DNA of 64,000 bases from UBA7672 sp965229115 (GTDB lineage Bacteria; Pseudomonadota; Alphaproteobacteria; Caulobacterales; Hyphomonadaceae): positions 1,612,001 to 1,676,000 of the forward strand of contig CBDDIR010000003.1 of NCBI GenBank assembly GCA_965229115.1, written 5' to 3'. Below are positions 17,257 through 26,126 of this stretch, in pieces. Numbering within the stretch: the first letter of the stretch is position 1; each line of letters begins with the position of its first letter. A model generated the notes under the pieces. The model made no database searches, had not been told where the DNA came from, and worked only from the letters and a program-made list of their open reading frames with translations. A program made the position numbers and the translations under genes.

Positions 17257-17418
17257 ATGTTCACGAAGACCTTCACCCTCGACCGTCACATCGAGGAGCT
17301 GCGCGCCGAACTGCACGGGTCCGCTGACATTGATGAGGCTTGCTGCATCAAAGCCGAACTGGAAGCGATGCTGATGATGAAAGACAGGCTGATCAGTGAA
17401 GCTGAGGTTGAGGGCTGA
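17257..17418 (+). CDS. Small conserved island protein (53 aa)
   Basis: A short gene, MFTKTFTLDRHIEELRAELH at the start and ending SEAEVEG. An ideal ribosome site (AAAGGAG, 6 bases from ATG) supports translation. The sequence is a single amphipathic helix pattern rich in Glu, Leu and Ala (IEELRAEL, IKAELEAMLMMKDRL), suggesting a helical hairpin or coiled coil. Proteins of this look are frequent near SSB/ArdC/relaxase genes in alphaproteobacterial plasmids and islands. No function known. Confidence 0.65.
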   Translation: MFTKTFTLDRHIEELRAELHGSADIDEACCIKAELEAMLMMKDRLISEAEVEG

Positions 17419-17748
17419 CCGCGGTCTGGGGGCGGCGCTCGCCGCTCCCGCTTCGCGGCCTGCGCGCCAGTATCGTTCACAAACTTCTGCAGGCGTGCTC
17501 CTTCCATTCTCTAACCCGGGCGGAATTACGCGTCTGGCGTCGGACTGACGTCTGCCCGCAGCAGAGGTTTTTGGATCAACGCGCGTTTGGGTTTCGACCA
17601 GTGAGATGATCACCACTCAACGGTCTCACCCTCGTCATTGCCGCGAACCAAGGGCGCAACGATCACGCCGGAGGTGGCGGCGCGGGGGTGAATGTGAAAC
17701 TGCGGTCCAGCCTGTCGATTTCGTGCACGAGGCGAGCATTCTCCGCGA
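17419..17748. other. Intergenic region without recognised content
   Basis: About 330 bases. I see no gene, hairpin or repeat here. Confidence 0.5.
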
Positions 17749-18184
17749 ATGGCCGATGCGCTCATCTCCTTTGTTGACGCCATGTACCGATGCTGGATCG
17801 CGCGTCGGTTCGACGATCTGTCAGCCTTTCTCGCGCTGACATCATCGTTGTCTCACCCGATGGCGCGACTTGCGTGGCCGGTCTTGTCGTGGCGGTCGAG
17901 AACTATCGTGCCTTCATGGTGCGGGCCAAGATCGCGTGGTTCGCATCGCGCGATCATGTTGTCACCGAGCGCGGCGACGCTGCCATTGTCGAGTATCGAT
18001 GGGACATGGACTGGCGGTCGGAGGGCGCCGCGCACGAGGCGACCGGCGCGAGATCCTGGTGCTCGCGGGCCGGGATGGCGCATGGCGGATCGTCTGGCCC
18101 ACCCAGCTCCCGGGCTTGGTTGAGAGGCCTGGAGCAACAGTGCGGCGTCGGTTGAGGCTGAGGGGGAGTCGGTTTGCAAGATAA
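17749..18184 (+). pseudogene. SnoaL/NTF2-like (DUF4440-type) protein, two frameshifts
   Basis: Three successive frames together give one plausible protein: MADALISFVDAMYRCWIARR..., then DIIVVSPDGATCVAGLVVAV... with RAKIAWFASRDHV, then REILVLAGRDGAWRIVWPTQ. This matches the cone-shaped NTF2-like fold of SnoaL/DUF4440 proteins (N-terminal helix, HVV.../DWRSEG strands, C-terminal GRDGAWRIVW strand). The frame changes near 17840 and again near 18047, each explained by one missing base. I infer a decayed gene in the island; sequencing error is an alternative. Stop is at 18182-18184. Confidence 0.55.
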
Positions 18185-18332
18185 AGCTGGCGCGGCGCAT
18201 TTTGGAAAAGCGCCAGTCTGCACATAGGAAAGAAGCGCGGCGCTTTCACCTCCGCGTTGCGGCGCATGCGCCGCGCTTCGTCGATGAGGTGCAAACGGTC
18301 GACCTCGCATCTGCTTGTGACAGGATTCGCGC

Positions 18333-20354
18333 ATGCAGTTGGACCCAGACAAAGCTGAATTCGAACCGAGAATGGGCAAGAGCGGCCGAGGTCGTGGATC
18401 AGGCCTGGCTCAACTGCGCGCGACGATCAGCATCGCTGGCAGATCCTCGCGGTCGCGATCTTCTCGGCCAGCAACCGGACCTGTCGCTCAAAAAGGCCTG
18501 CGCGCTCACTTCGCAAAAGGATCGAAAGGCAAGGGCAAGCCGACATTCGCCGCCCAGCGTCGCGTCGTGGTGAAGGCCCGCTATGTGGCTCATGGAGCGG
18601 GGCGCGCCGCGCCGCTTCGCATGCATGTTTCCTATCTCGCGCGGGAGGAGAAGGCGCAAAGGTCCCTCGCTGAGCCGGCTGTCGAAAAGGGTCAGGGCGA
18701 TAATCTGCAGAAGTCGGTCGACTATCTCGGGCGGGAGGGGCGCGAAGGCGCGCGGGGTATTTCATTCTATAACCAGCGGGAGAGTGGTCTCGACGCTCAG
18801 ATGGTGACATCCCTCTGGGCCGATGACGCGCGGCACTTCCGCCTCATCATCAGCGCCGAGGACGGCCCGGCGCTTGGCGACCTCAGACCGTTTATCCGCG
18901 AGGTGATGGCTAATCTTGAGGCCCGGCTCGGCACCCGCTTGGAATGGGTCGCCGTCGACCACCACGATACGGACAATCCCCACTCGCATGTTCTCATCCG
19001 CGGTAAGCGCGGCGACGGACAGGATCTGTTCATCCCCTCCAGGATGATTTCGTCGGGCATCCGGGAGCATGCACAGGAGGTAGTCACCCGGGTGCTAGGA
19101 CCGCGCCTGGGGGTCGATCTGGCGCGCGAGCGCGAACGCGAAATCCGCGAGGTCGGCGTCACGGCGCTTGATCGTGAGTTGGCGGCGCAACTTCGCCGAG
19201 CTGGCGGTCACGTCAGCCGTCCCGATCTCGTCGCCCGGCTGGAGCAGCTTGAACGCTGGGACCTGGCCACGCACGCGTCCGACGAGTGGCGGCTTGCCGA
19301 TGGTTTCATTCATCGGCTGGGTGCGATGAAGGAGCGCGCCGAGGTCGAGCGCGCCGTGGCGCATCTGCGGCGGGGCGACGCAAAAGCGCTCCTGGCCGCC
19401 GACGCGAGCGCTCCCGCCTTGGGCGAGCTTGTCCATGCCAGCTTGGATGACCAGCTCGGCGAGAACTTTCTCGCGGTGGTGGAGACTGGCGTCGGCGAGC
19501 TGCGGTATGCCCGGTTTGATCGGGGAGACGATCTTGCCGTCCTTGCTGATGCTCCAACTGGCGCCATCGTCGCGTTCGAGCCAGCGGTGGCGCGTCCCAG
19601 GCCCTCGGACGAAGCTGTGGCGCGCGTGGCGGCGAGAACGGGCGGGGTCTATTCGGCCAGCCATCATGCGAGCGTCGAGCCGGAGGTCGACGGCGCGCTT
19701 GTGGCGGCGAATGTGCGGCGCCTGGAGGCGATGCGGCGCGGTGGCTTTGTCGAACGGCGAGCGGATGGCGTGTTCGAGATCGCGCCGGATCATCTCGAAC
19801 GCGCCACCCGGTTCGAGACCCAACTTATCCAGAAATCGTCGGTTACCGCTCGCGTGGTCAGCTATTGGACGCTGGCCGAACAGGTCAATGCTCTCGGCCC
19901 CACGCATCTTGATCACACCCTCGCCGGCGAGGCGGCGGGGCCGAAGGGAGATGGCGCCTTTGCGCGCCGGTATGCGATGGCGCTGCAGCAGCGCCGTCTC
20001 TTTATGATTGAGCAAGGATGGATGGGTGAGGCGGAGAAGCACCTCTCCCCAGCCGTGTTGCGGACGCTGGCGGCCAATGAACGGGCCGATCTCGCCAAGC
20101 GATTGTCTGGAGAGCTCGGGCGACCGGTGCTGACGCAAACGCCGGCTCGCCTTCGTGGCGTTTATGCGCGGCGCGTCGATCTGGCCCAAGGCCGCGTGGC
20201 CGTCATTCTGCAGGAGCGCCAGGCCTATGTTGTCCCGTGGCGTCCGGCGTTGGAGCGGTTCGCTGGTCGTGAGGTCGAAGGCGTGCTGCGCGGCCAGACT
20301 CTGTCATGGGGATTGGCGCGGAGCCTGGGGCCGAACCTGCCGCCGATGGGATGA
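18333..20354 (+). CDS. Relaxase/mobilisation nuclease, VirD2-like with DUF3363 domain
   Basis: 673-aa conjugative relaxase that would nick an origin of transfer and pilot the strand. The N-terminal basic region is followed by the nuclease domain: HVSYLAREE carries a candidate catalytic Tyr, and residues 210-219 (HHDTDNPHSH) form the three-His metal site. The C-terminal two thirds match the DUF3363 extension (REIREVGVTALDRELAAQL; VARTGGVYSASHHASVE-like). Ribosome site AGGA 8 bases before ATG. No coupling protein or type IV secretion genes are present, so the element could only be mobilised in trans. Preceded by a pseudogene; no oriT was identified. Confidence 0.92.
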   Translation: MQLDPDKAEFEPRMGKSGRGRGSGLAQLRATISIAGRSSRSRSSRPATGPVAQKGLRAHFAKGSKGKGKPTFAAQRRVVVKARYVAHGAGRAAPLRMHVSYLAREEKAQRSLAEPAVEKGQGDNLQKSVDYLGREGREGARGISFYNQRESGLDAQMVTSLWADDARHFRLIISAEDGPALGDLRPFIREVMANLEARLGTRLEWVAVDHHDTDNPHSHVLIRGKRGDGQDLFIPSRMISSGIREHAQEVVTRVLGPRLGVDLAREREREIREVGVTALDRELAAQLRRAGGHVSRPDLVARLEQLERWDLATHASDEWRLADGFIHRLGAMKERAEVERAVAHLRRGDAKALLAADASAPALGELVHASLDDQLGENFLAVVETGVGELRYARFDRGDDLAVLADAPTGAIVAFEPAVARPRPSDEAVARVAARTGGVYSASHHASVEPEVDGALVAANVRRLEAMRRGGFVERRADGVFEIAPDHLERATRFETQLIQKSSVTARVVSYWTLAEQVNALGPTHLDHTLAGEAAGPKGDGAFARRYAMALQQRRLFMIEQGWMGEAEKHLSPAVLRTLAANERADLAKRLSGELGRPVLTQTPARLRGVYARRVDLAQGRVAVILQERQAYVVPWRPALERFAGREVEGVLRGQTLSWGLARSLGPNLPPMG

Positions 20355-20530
20355 AGGGCCGAGCAAGAGCGGCGGAAGCGCTCCATTTGCATCTTCAAGA
20401 TGAAAGGAGTGGAAGCGCCAGCGGGCCTGTGGATGAATTTGAGCGATGGCTGCTGGTGCGATGGGTTGAGCCGCTGCACCTCAGCGCACGTGCTCGTACG
20501 CGCGACATTCAGTTGAGGCTGTTACGTCCA

Positions 20531-20848
20531 ATGAAGTTTCCAAGAGACCTTGTTCCCCAGAAGGCGGTTGCCGAGGATCTCTGCGTGAGCCTCGTCACGT
20601 TGTGGCGTGCACGTCAGAGCGGCATCCCTGACTTTCCTACGCCGGTCATTATTCGGAACATGGTCTTCTGGCGGAAGGATGATGTCCAACAGCTCGAAGA
20701 CGCGCTGTTGAAGTTTGAGGGCCGCGGCAAGTTCGAAGCCGAGCGGAAACGTGCAACGAGGAACGAGCGCCTCGTAAGCCAGCTGCCAAAGTTGAAGCGC
20801 CAACGGCGCGTGCGCCAGTCTGACAGCCGGCAACTGGACTTTTTCTAG
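20531..20848 (+). CDS. Small helix-turn-helix protein (MerR/AlpA-like)
   Basis: 105-aa protein. The first 60 residues (FPRDLVPQKAVAEDLCVSLV, TLWRARQSGIPDFPTPVIIR, FWRKDDVQQLEDAL) match the winged HTH_17/AlpA-type fold used by island regulators and excisionases: a helix pair picking a trigger site, a FP-P turn and a wing before a final helix. The C-terminal 40 residues are very basic and may contact DNA. ATG 20531 chosen; the longer upstream frame overlaps non-protein-like sequence. Convergent with the AlpA-like gene at 20858. Likely regulates mobilisation or excision; inference only. Confidence 0.65.
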   Translation: MKFPRDLVPQKAVAEDLCVSLVTLWRARQSGIPDFPTPVIIRNMVFWRKDDVQQLEDALLKFEGRGKFEAERKRATRNERLVSQLPKLKRQRRVRQSDSRQLDFF

Positions 20849-20857
20849 TGAAATGCC

Positions 20858-21178
20858 TCAGCGCCTTTTCACCACGGATTTCGATTTGCGCTTGGGCCTC
20901 CCTGGCGCGACTGCGGGTTTGATTCGACCCCTTTCCGTGTCTTTCCGACGTTGATCGACCCACGCCTCTACTTCAGCCAGATCCCAGACAGGAACACGCG
21001 GCGTGAGCAGTATGCGGCGCGGGAAGTCGTTGCTCTTCTCAAGCTCGTAGATTGTGCTGTCAGCGAGTGGCACGATCTGACGAAGCTCGCTCTTTCTGAC
21101 AAACCGTCGTGTCGGAGCATGTCGAGCTTGCATCTGCGCGGCATAGGCATAGGCGGCTTCAAGTCCCGTATCTTTCAT
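20858..21178 (-). CDS. AlpA-family excisionase-like transcriptional regulator
   Basis: 106-aa DNA-binding protein with an AlpA/HTH_17 core near residues 27-75: RRFVRKSELRQIVPLADSTI, YELEKSNDFPRRILLTPRVP, then VWDLAEVEAWVDQR. AlpA proteins activate integrase genes or act as recombination directionality factors of integrative elements. The tail is strongly basic. ATG 21178 is preferred over the upstream ATG at 21235 because AAAGGTG lies 7 bases before it. The gene points away from the right-hand guaA-like repeat (21366), with TGACGGT repeats (21280-21299) between, which could be its binding sites. The matching integrase survives only as a remnant at the other end. Confidence 0.8.
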   Translation of the reverse strand: MKDTGLEAAYAYAAQMQARHAPTRRFVRKSELRQIVPLADSTIYELEKSNDFPRRILLTPRVPVWDLAEVEAWVDQRRKDTERGRIKPAVAPGRPKRKSKSVVKRR

Positions 21179-21279
21179 TGAGGCACCTTTGGTTGCTGCG
21201 TGTGTTGTGGTAGGAATCCCGACACCCGACATCATCGCACGCTCGAGTCGTGAACGGCGGAATCTCCAGCAAAAAATTT

Positions 21280-21299
21280 TGACGGTGCGCTTGACGGTG
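21280..21299 (+). repeat. TGACGGT tandem motif (right end)
   Basis: Two TGACGGTG units 12 bases apart. The 18-base core TGACGGTGCGC-T-TGACGG recurs at 6981-6998 with one change, at the other end of the island. Possible integrase arm-type or AlpA binding sites. Confidence 0.5.
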
Positions 21300-21365
21300 T
21301 AGTTCGTGATGACGCTAGCTCACGGTGCTTTGGCGATAAGTGGAGATAGATCGGTGATCTTCGAG

Positions 21366-21383
21366 TGGGAATGATTCAGGGCT
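21366..21383 (+). repeat. Direct repeat 2: guaA 3'-end-like attachment site
   Basis: Identical 18 bases to 6858-6875. Upstream bases give the frame V-I-F-E-W-E-stop (21354-21374), matching the conserved GuaA terminus (...IEWE). No other part of guaA is present, as expected for the short duplicated end left by site-specific integration. Confidence 0.65.
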
Positions 21384-21664
21384 GAACGCCGGCAATCGCA
21401 AACTATTGGCATGCTCGCCGAACTCCCTGAAATCGCACTAGAAATCCAATCGACAACTATCACCGCGTTTCGCTGAGCAGCGTGACGGCATGGCGGTATG
21501 CGCGGCGGCATCGGTTGGCTCTAAGGCGGCCGAGTTGGTTAGCCGTCATTGAAGTTTCACCAATCTTTCTGTCCGGGATTCATGATCCTGTCTGTCTACC
21601 CCGTGTCGACGCGCTGTCTGGGACGCAGTGCGCCGGTTGCAGTTGCAAATCACACGGGGTCGTC

Positions 21665-24292
21665 ATGTTCAGTTTCTCTTCGCGCATCAGCCGCTCGCGT
21701 CTCATCGCGACTTCATCAACAGGCGTGCTCGCGTTCGTCTCCATGCTGGGAGCGCCGGCGGCGCTTGCGCAGGAAGCGACGCAGCCAGCCGACGATGTCG
21801 TGACCATTTCTGGCTTCCGTGAATCTCTTGAAGCCGGCATCGGAGCCAAGAAGAACGCGAACCAGGTGGTGGACGTCATCACGTCCGAGGAGTTTGGAAA
21901 GTTCCCCGACCAGAACGTCGCCGAGTCGATCCAGCGCATCACCGGCATCTCGATGGAGCGCGCTGAAGGCGAGGGCGACAAGATCACGATCCGCGGCCTG
22001 GAGCCCGATCTGACGCGCGTGGAAATCAACGGTCGCTCAACGCTGGTGATTGGCAACGTCGAGTCGCCGAACATGGCGTCGTCGCTGTCGATCTTCGGGT
22101 CTGACCAGTTCGCCAGAATTGAGGTTGTGAAATCTCCGCTGGCGTCGGACGACGAAGGCGGCGTGGGCGGCATCGTCCGTCTGATAACTGCGAAACCGCT
22201 GGAGATTGGCGAATTTGCCGCGCGTCTGAGCCTGCAGGGCCGATACAACGAATACAGCGGCGAGACCGATCCGATCTATAGCGGCACGATCTCGAACGTG
22301 TTTCTGGACGGCCAGCTCGGCGTCCTGCTGGCGGCGTCCTACGATGACCGCACCCGTCGCAACGATCAGACCCGCAACATGAATGGCTGGCTGCCCGCCC
22401 CCGCCAGCCAGACGGCGCGCCCCAACATGGTCCCGCTGCGGGGCAAGGTCTATTCCACGCACTTCGATCAGCAGTTCCGCGTCGGTACGCTGCCGCGCAC
22501 GAACGTCGACATGACCGTTCAGTACCAGCCGTCCGATGCATTTGAGCTCTATGTGAACGCCAACGTGGCGCACGAGGATCGTTACGACAATATCAGCCGT
22601 GTCGCGATCAACACTGCGCGCAACCGGCCGTTCCTGTCAGGCACGTTCGATGCCGAGAGCAACACGGTCGACTCAGTGCTGGTCAGCCTTGGCCAGTTCA
22701 CCTTCCAGAACCGCGGTCTCAACCGCGAGACAGACTCCTACGGCCTGACGATCAATCCGGAGTGGACTGCCGGCGACTGGAACTTCTCGCTGCGCACCGA
22801 CTACAGCCTAGGCATGCAACTCGGGTTCGACCGCCGCATCCGCAGCCGCCAGAACCGGGATGTCGGGTATGACCTGCGCGATGACTACCGCTCGCCGGAC
22901 TTCGTAGTGCCGGGCCTCGATGTCTCGAATCTTTCGTCCTTCGTCGTCGACCAGAACCTCAACGAATACGGCAAGGCCCGTTCGTCAGAGTTCGCATACC
23001 AGGCCGACGTGACGCGCGAGCTGGAAGGCTTCTTCACGAACGTGCAGGTCGGGCTCAAGGCGCGTGATAATCGTGTGTCCGCCTCGCAAGGGCCTGCGGC
23101 TGGTCCGACGACTTTCACCTTTGCCGATGCGGTCAGCCCGTTCCCGATCGACGAGTTCTACAAAGGCGAGGGCGGCCCCAACTTCCTGCGCGTCTGGCCC
23201 TACGTGGATGCTCAGACATTCGTGGATCGCTTCGGTCCGACCGAACAGCAGGCCAAGAATGCGGCCGATCCGGCGTTGACCTATGGCGTTCGCCAGGACG
23301 TGCTCGCCGCCTACGCTCAGACAGCGTTCGAAGGCACGTACGATTGGGGCGATGTTCGTGGCAATGTGGGCGTGCGCGTGGTGAAGGATGATTTCACCGG
23401 CACCGGCTGGGAAGTCCTCACCGGCCAGCTGCCGCGTGAAGTCGAAACCACGAACTCGTCGACGCAGACATTGCCAACATTCAACGTCGCTTTCGAGCCC
23501 GCGATGCTCGACGGGCTCGTTATGCGCTTTGCTGCCGGGCGCGTCATGACACGTCCGCGTTTCACGGAGCTCAACCCAACATCGACCGTATCGGAAGACA
23601 CGCTGACACTCACGCGTGGCAATCCCGACCTCGACCCGTTCCTGGCCAACCAGTTTGACGCAGGACTTGAATATTACTTCGGCGCGGGTGGCGAAGGCCT
23701 GGTCTCGCTGGCCTTCTTCCACAAAGACATCGAGAACTTCGTCGAGCCTGTCAGCTATTTCGATGAGTACGCCTTCCCGGGCACGACCACGCCGGAGCAG
23801 GTGTTGGTCACCACCTACACCAATGGCGGCAAGGGCAAGGTCAGTGGTCTTGAATTCAGCGTGCAGACGCCGTTCACCTTCCTCCCTGCGCCGTTCGACG
23901 GTTTCGGGGGCATCCTGAACTACACCAAGCTGGAATCCTCGCGCACGCTCGCCACCGGCGTGGACGTCGAGATCCCGGGCAACTCACCCTACACCGCCAA
24001 CGCCACGCTGTATTTCGAGAAGGGCGGGTTCTCGGCGCGCGTCGCCTACAACTATCGCGACACGTACCTGAAAGAGCAGTTCGGCCCTGGCAACAACCAG
24101 ATCTATGTCGAAGGCCAAGGGCGCATCGACCTGTCGGGCGGTTACAAGTTCGATAATGGCGTTAGCTTCACGGTCAACGTCGCAAACCTCACCGAAGAAG
24201 GCCGCTACGAATACTCCGGCCAGATCGATCGCGTGATGCTCAACCAGCTTGAAGGTCGCGTGGTTACGGCGGGTCTCAACTACACTTTCTGA
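21665..24292 (+). CDS. TonB-dependent receptor (Caulobacter/Xanthomonas TIGR01782-like)
   Basis: 875-aa outer-membrane transporter. A signal peptide (about 35 residues, ending ALAQ) precedes the plug domain (ANQVVDVITSEEFGKFPDQN, then RITIRGL-like KITIRGLEPDLTRVEINGRS, EGGVGGIVRL) and a 22-strand barrel ending in a C-terminal Phe (AGLNYTF), the signal for BAM insertion. No STN domain. The wording of the plug is typical of the TIGR01782 receptors that import glycans, phosphorylated or other large nutrients. ATG 21665 is preferred since the upstream frame runs through the attachment repeat region. A PhoD gene follows 86 bases later, suggesting import of a phosphorus compound. Paralogue of the receptor at 27670. 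Confidence 0.92.
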   Translation: MFSFSSRISRSRLIATSSTGVLAFVSMLGAPAALAQEATQPADDVVTISGFRESLEAGIGAKKNANQVVDVITSEEFGKFPDQNVAESIQRITGISMERAEGEGDKITIRGLEPDLTRVEINGRSTLVIGNVESPNMASSLSIFGSDQFARIEVVKSPLASDDEGGVGGIVRLITAKPLEIGEFAARLSLQGRYNEYSGETDPIYSGTISNVFLDGQLGVLLAASYDDRTRRNDQTRNMNGWLPAPASQTARPNMVPLRGKVYSTHFDQQFRVGTLPRTNVDMTVQYQPSDAFELYVNANVAHEDRYDNISRVAINTARNRPFLSGTFDAESNTVDSVLVSLGQFTFQNRGLNRETDSYGLTINPEWTAGDWNFSLRTDYSLGMQLGFDRRIRSRQNRDVGYDLRDDYRSPDFVVPGLDVSNLSSFVVDQNLNEYGKARSSEFAYQADVTRELEGFFTNVQVGLKARDNRVSASQGPAAGPTTFTFADAVSPFPIDEFYKGEGGPNFLRVWPYVDAQTFVDRFGPTEQQAKNAADPALTYGVRQDVLAAYAQTAFEGTYDWGDVRGNVGVRVVKDDFTGTGWEVLTGQLPREVETTNSSTQTLPTFNVAFEPAMLDGLVMRFAAGRVMTRPRFTELNPTSTVSEDTLTLTRGNPDLDPFLANQFDAGLEYYFGAGGEGLVSLAFFHKDIENFVEPVSYFDEYAFPGTTTPEQVLVTTYTNGGKGKVSGLEFSVQTPFTFLPAPFDGFGGILNYTKLESSRTLATGVDVEIPGNSPYTANATLYFEKGGFSARVAYNYRDTYLKEQFGPGNNQIYVEGQGRIDLSGGYKFDNGVSFTVNVANLTEEGRYEYSGQIDRVMLNQLEGRVVTAGLNYTF

Positions 24293-24378
24293 TGAAGCGC
24301 GCTGGCGGCGCGGGCTCGCTCGCCGCCAGCCACTTCAATCAGTCCAGCGAGCGTCTCCCGATTTCACGCGAGGACGCG

Positions 24379-25923
24379 ATGTTCACCAACCGACGCAATC
24401 TCATTCAGGGCGCCGCCATACTGGCCGGCGCGTCGCTGCTTCCGACCGCCTGCGCCACGCGGCAGGCGATCAGCTACGCCAGCAACCCTTTCACCATGGG
24501 CGTCGCCTCGGGCGATCCGGACGAAAGCAGCGTTGTGCTGTGGACGCGCCTGTCGCCTGATCCGATGGCGCCGGACTTCGGCATGCCGCCGCATCCGGTG
24601 TTCGTGCGCTGGGAAGTCGCAGAGGACGACCGGTTCAATCGCATCGTTCGTACAGGCGAAGAGGAAGCGCACGCAGGCGCAGCCTTCACCGTCCATGCCG
24701 AGGTCAACGGCCTGAAGCCGGGCCGCACCTATTGGTATCGCTTCACCTCGGGCGACGCGATCAGCCCGGTCGGGCGCACACGCACTACGCCGGAGCGCAA
24801 CGCCGACGTGCAGAACTTCCGGTATGTCTTCAGCGCCTGCCAGCAGTACAATTTCGGCTTCTACGGCGCCTGGCGTCATGCCGTTACCGAGAACCCGGAC
24901 TTCGTGGTGTTTCTCGGCGACTACATCTACGAGCGCGCTCCGCCGGCGGGCCGCGAGAAGGTGCGTTTGACGTTGAATGAAGACGCGCAGGATCTGGCTT
25001 CGTATCGCCGCCGCTACGCCACGTACAAGATGGACGAGGATCTGAAGTCTGCGCACGCGGCCGCGCCATGGCTGGTGATCTGGGACGACCATGAGGTCTC
25101 CAACAATTATGCCGGCGAATGGAATCCGCAGGGTCTCTCCAAGGCAGACTTCCTGATACGCCGCTCGGCCGGATATCAGGCCTGGTATGAACACATGCCG
25201 GTTCGCAAATCATCGGCGCCGGTGGGACTGAGCACGCGCATCTATCGCTCGTTCCATTGGGGCCGGGCAGCGTCCATGCAGCTCATCGATGGGCGCCAGT
25301 ACCGCACGTGGACCGAATGGCCGGAGTTCGGTGTCGACAAGAACCAGATCCCGGATTCGGAACTGCGTCGCGATCCAAAGCGCACCATGCTTGGCCTGGA
25401 ACAGGAGGCCTGGCTCTTCGATCAGCTCAAGCGCAGCAATGCCCGTTGGAACATTCTCGCCCAGCAGTATGCGATTGTTGAACGTCAGGTTCCCGGCGAG
25501 AAACCGGGTCAATGGATGTTTGGCAACGACGCTTGGGACGCATACCCAGCAACCCGTGAGCGCGTGCTGCAAGCGCTTTCGGGCACGTCCAATCCATCGG
25601 TCATCGGTGGTGACTCTCATATCTTCATGGCCGCTGACCTACGTCTGAAACGGGAAGGGCAGCTCGTCGCCCCGGCTTTCGTGGGCGGATCGATCAGCTC
25701 GCCGGCCAACGATGTGGAGGGGCTGGGTATCGCCATGAAACACAATCCGGATGTGTATTTCGGCGAGAACAAGGTACGTGGCTTCACGGTTGTCGAAGCC
25801 GGGCCGAAAGAGATGAAGTTCACCATGCGGTCGATGCTTGATGCGCGAGACCCGCGCACCGAAGCGCAGACGTTGGCTCAGTTTGTTATCGAAAATGGCA
25901 AGCCGGGTGCGCAAAAGGTCTAG
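24379..25923 (+). CDS. phoD: PhoD-family alkaline phosphatase/phosphodiesterase, Tat-exported
   Basis: 514-aa periplasmic or surface enzyme hydrolysing phosphodiesters and phosphomonoesters, metal-dependent (Ca2+/Fe3+ in the characterised family). The N-terminus NRRNLIQGAAILAGASLLPT has a Tat-like double arginine and a lipobox ending in Cys. PhoD N-domain starts near residue 33 (NPFTMGVASGDPDESSVVLW). Active-site motifs: FSACQQYNFGFYGAWRH, VVFLGDYIYE, WDDHEVSNNYAGEW and GGDSHIFMAADL. ATG 24379 has GAGGA ahead of it. Lies directly behind a TonB receptor, so the pair probably cleaves and imports an organic phosphate. A hairpin at 25935-25974 follows. Confidence 0.92.
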   Translation: MFTNRRNLIQGAAILAGASLLPTACATRQAISYASNPFTMGVASGDPDESSVVLWTRLSPDPMAPDFGMPPHPVFVRWEVAEDDRFNRIVRTGEEEAHAGAAFTVHAEVNGLKPGRTYWYRFTSGDAISPVGRTRTTPERNADVQNFRYVFSACQQYNFGFYGAWRHAVTENPDFVVFLGDYIYERAPPAGREKVRLTLNEDAQDLASYRRRYATYKMDEDLKSAHAAAPWLVIWDDHEVSNNYAGEWNPQGLSKADFLIRRSAGYQAWYEHMPVRKSSAPVGLSTRIYRSFHWGRAASMQLIDGRQYRTWTEWPEFGVDKNQIPDSELRRDPKRTMLGLEQEAWLFDQLKRSNARWNILAQQYAIVERQVPGEKPGQWMFGNDAWDAYPATRERVLQALSGTSNPSVIGGDSHIFMAADLRLKREGQLVAPAFVGGSISSPANDVEGLGIAMKHNPDVYFGENKVRGFTVVEAGPKEMKFTMRSMLDARDPRTEAQTLAQFVIENGKPGAQKV

Positions 25924-25934
25924 CGAGACAAAAA

Positions 25935-25974
25935 GCGCGGCAGACCGAAAATACTTTGTCCGGTTCTGCCGCGC
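25935..25974 (+). terminator. Hairpin after phoD
   Basis: GCGCGGCAGA pairs with TCTGCCGCGC; an inner CCG/CGG extends the stem after one bulged T. No long T run follows, so termination strength is uncertain. Confidence 0.55.
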
Positions 25975-26126
25975 CCGCTTGTCTACATACCTAGCGCCCG
26001 CTCTCACGCCTGCGGCGTTGGCGCGCAGGGTTCCTTTCGGTGATCGTAACGCAAAAAATCTGTCATGAGGCCGTGTTAGCGCGACGTCGGAACGAGGCTG
26101 CTCCGGCCGTCGCCGCGCAGATTCTC

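Larger units (their letters stand above)
21179..21664. other. Right attachment region and leader of first TonB receptor gene
   Basis: About 486 bases. Holds TGACGGT repeats (21280-21299), the second guaA-like repeat (21366-21383) and a segment to about 21490 similar to 6876-7000. The remainder is the receptor leader; I found no convincing Fur or PhoB box. Confidence 0.5.

Noticed and set aside
19095..20189. A 364-codon frame antisense to the relaxase
   Set aside because: No protein-like motifs; the relaxase metal-binding motif supports the plus strand.
26060..26066. CTGTCAT resembling a PhoB half-site before the sigma factor
   Set aside because: The second half at the right spacing (CCGTGTT) matches poorly; one half-site occurs easily by chance.
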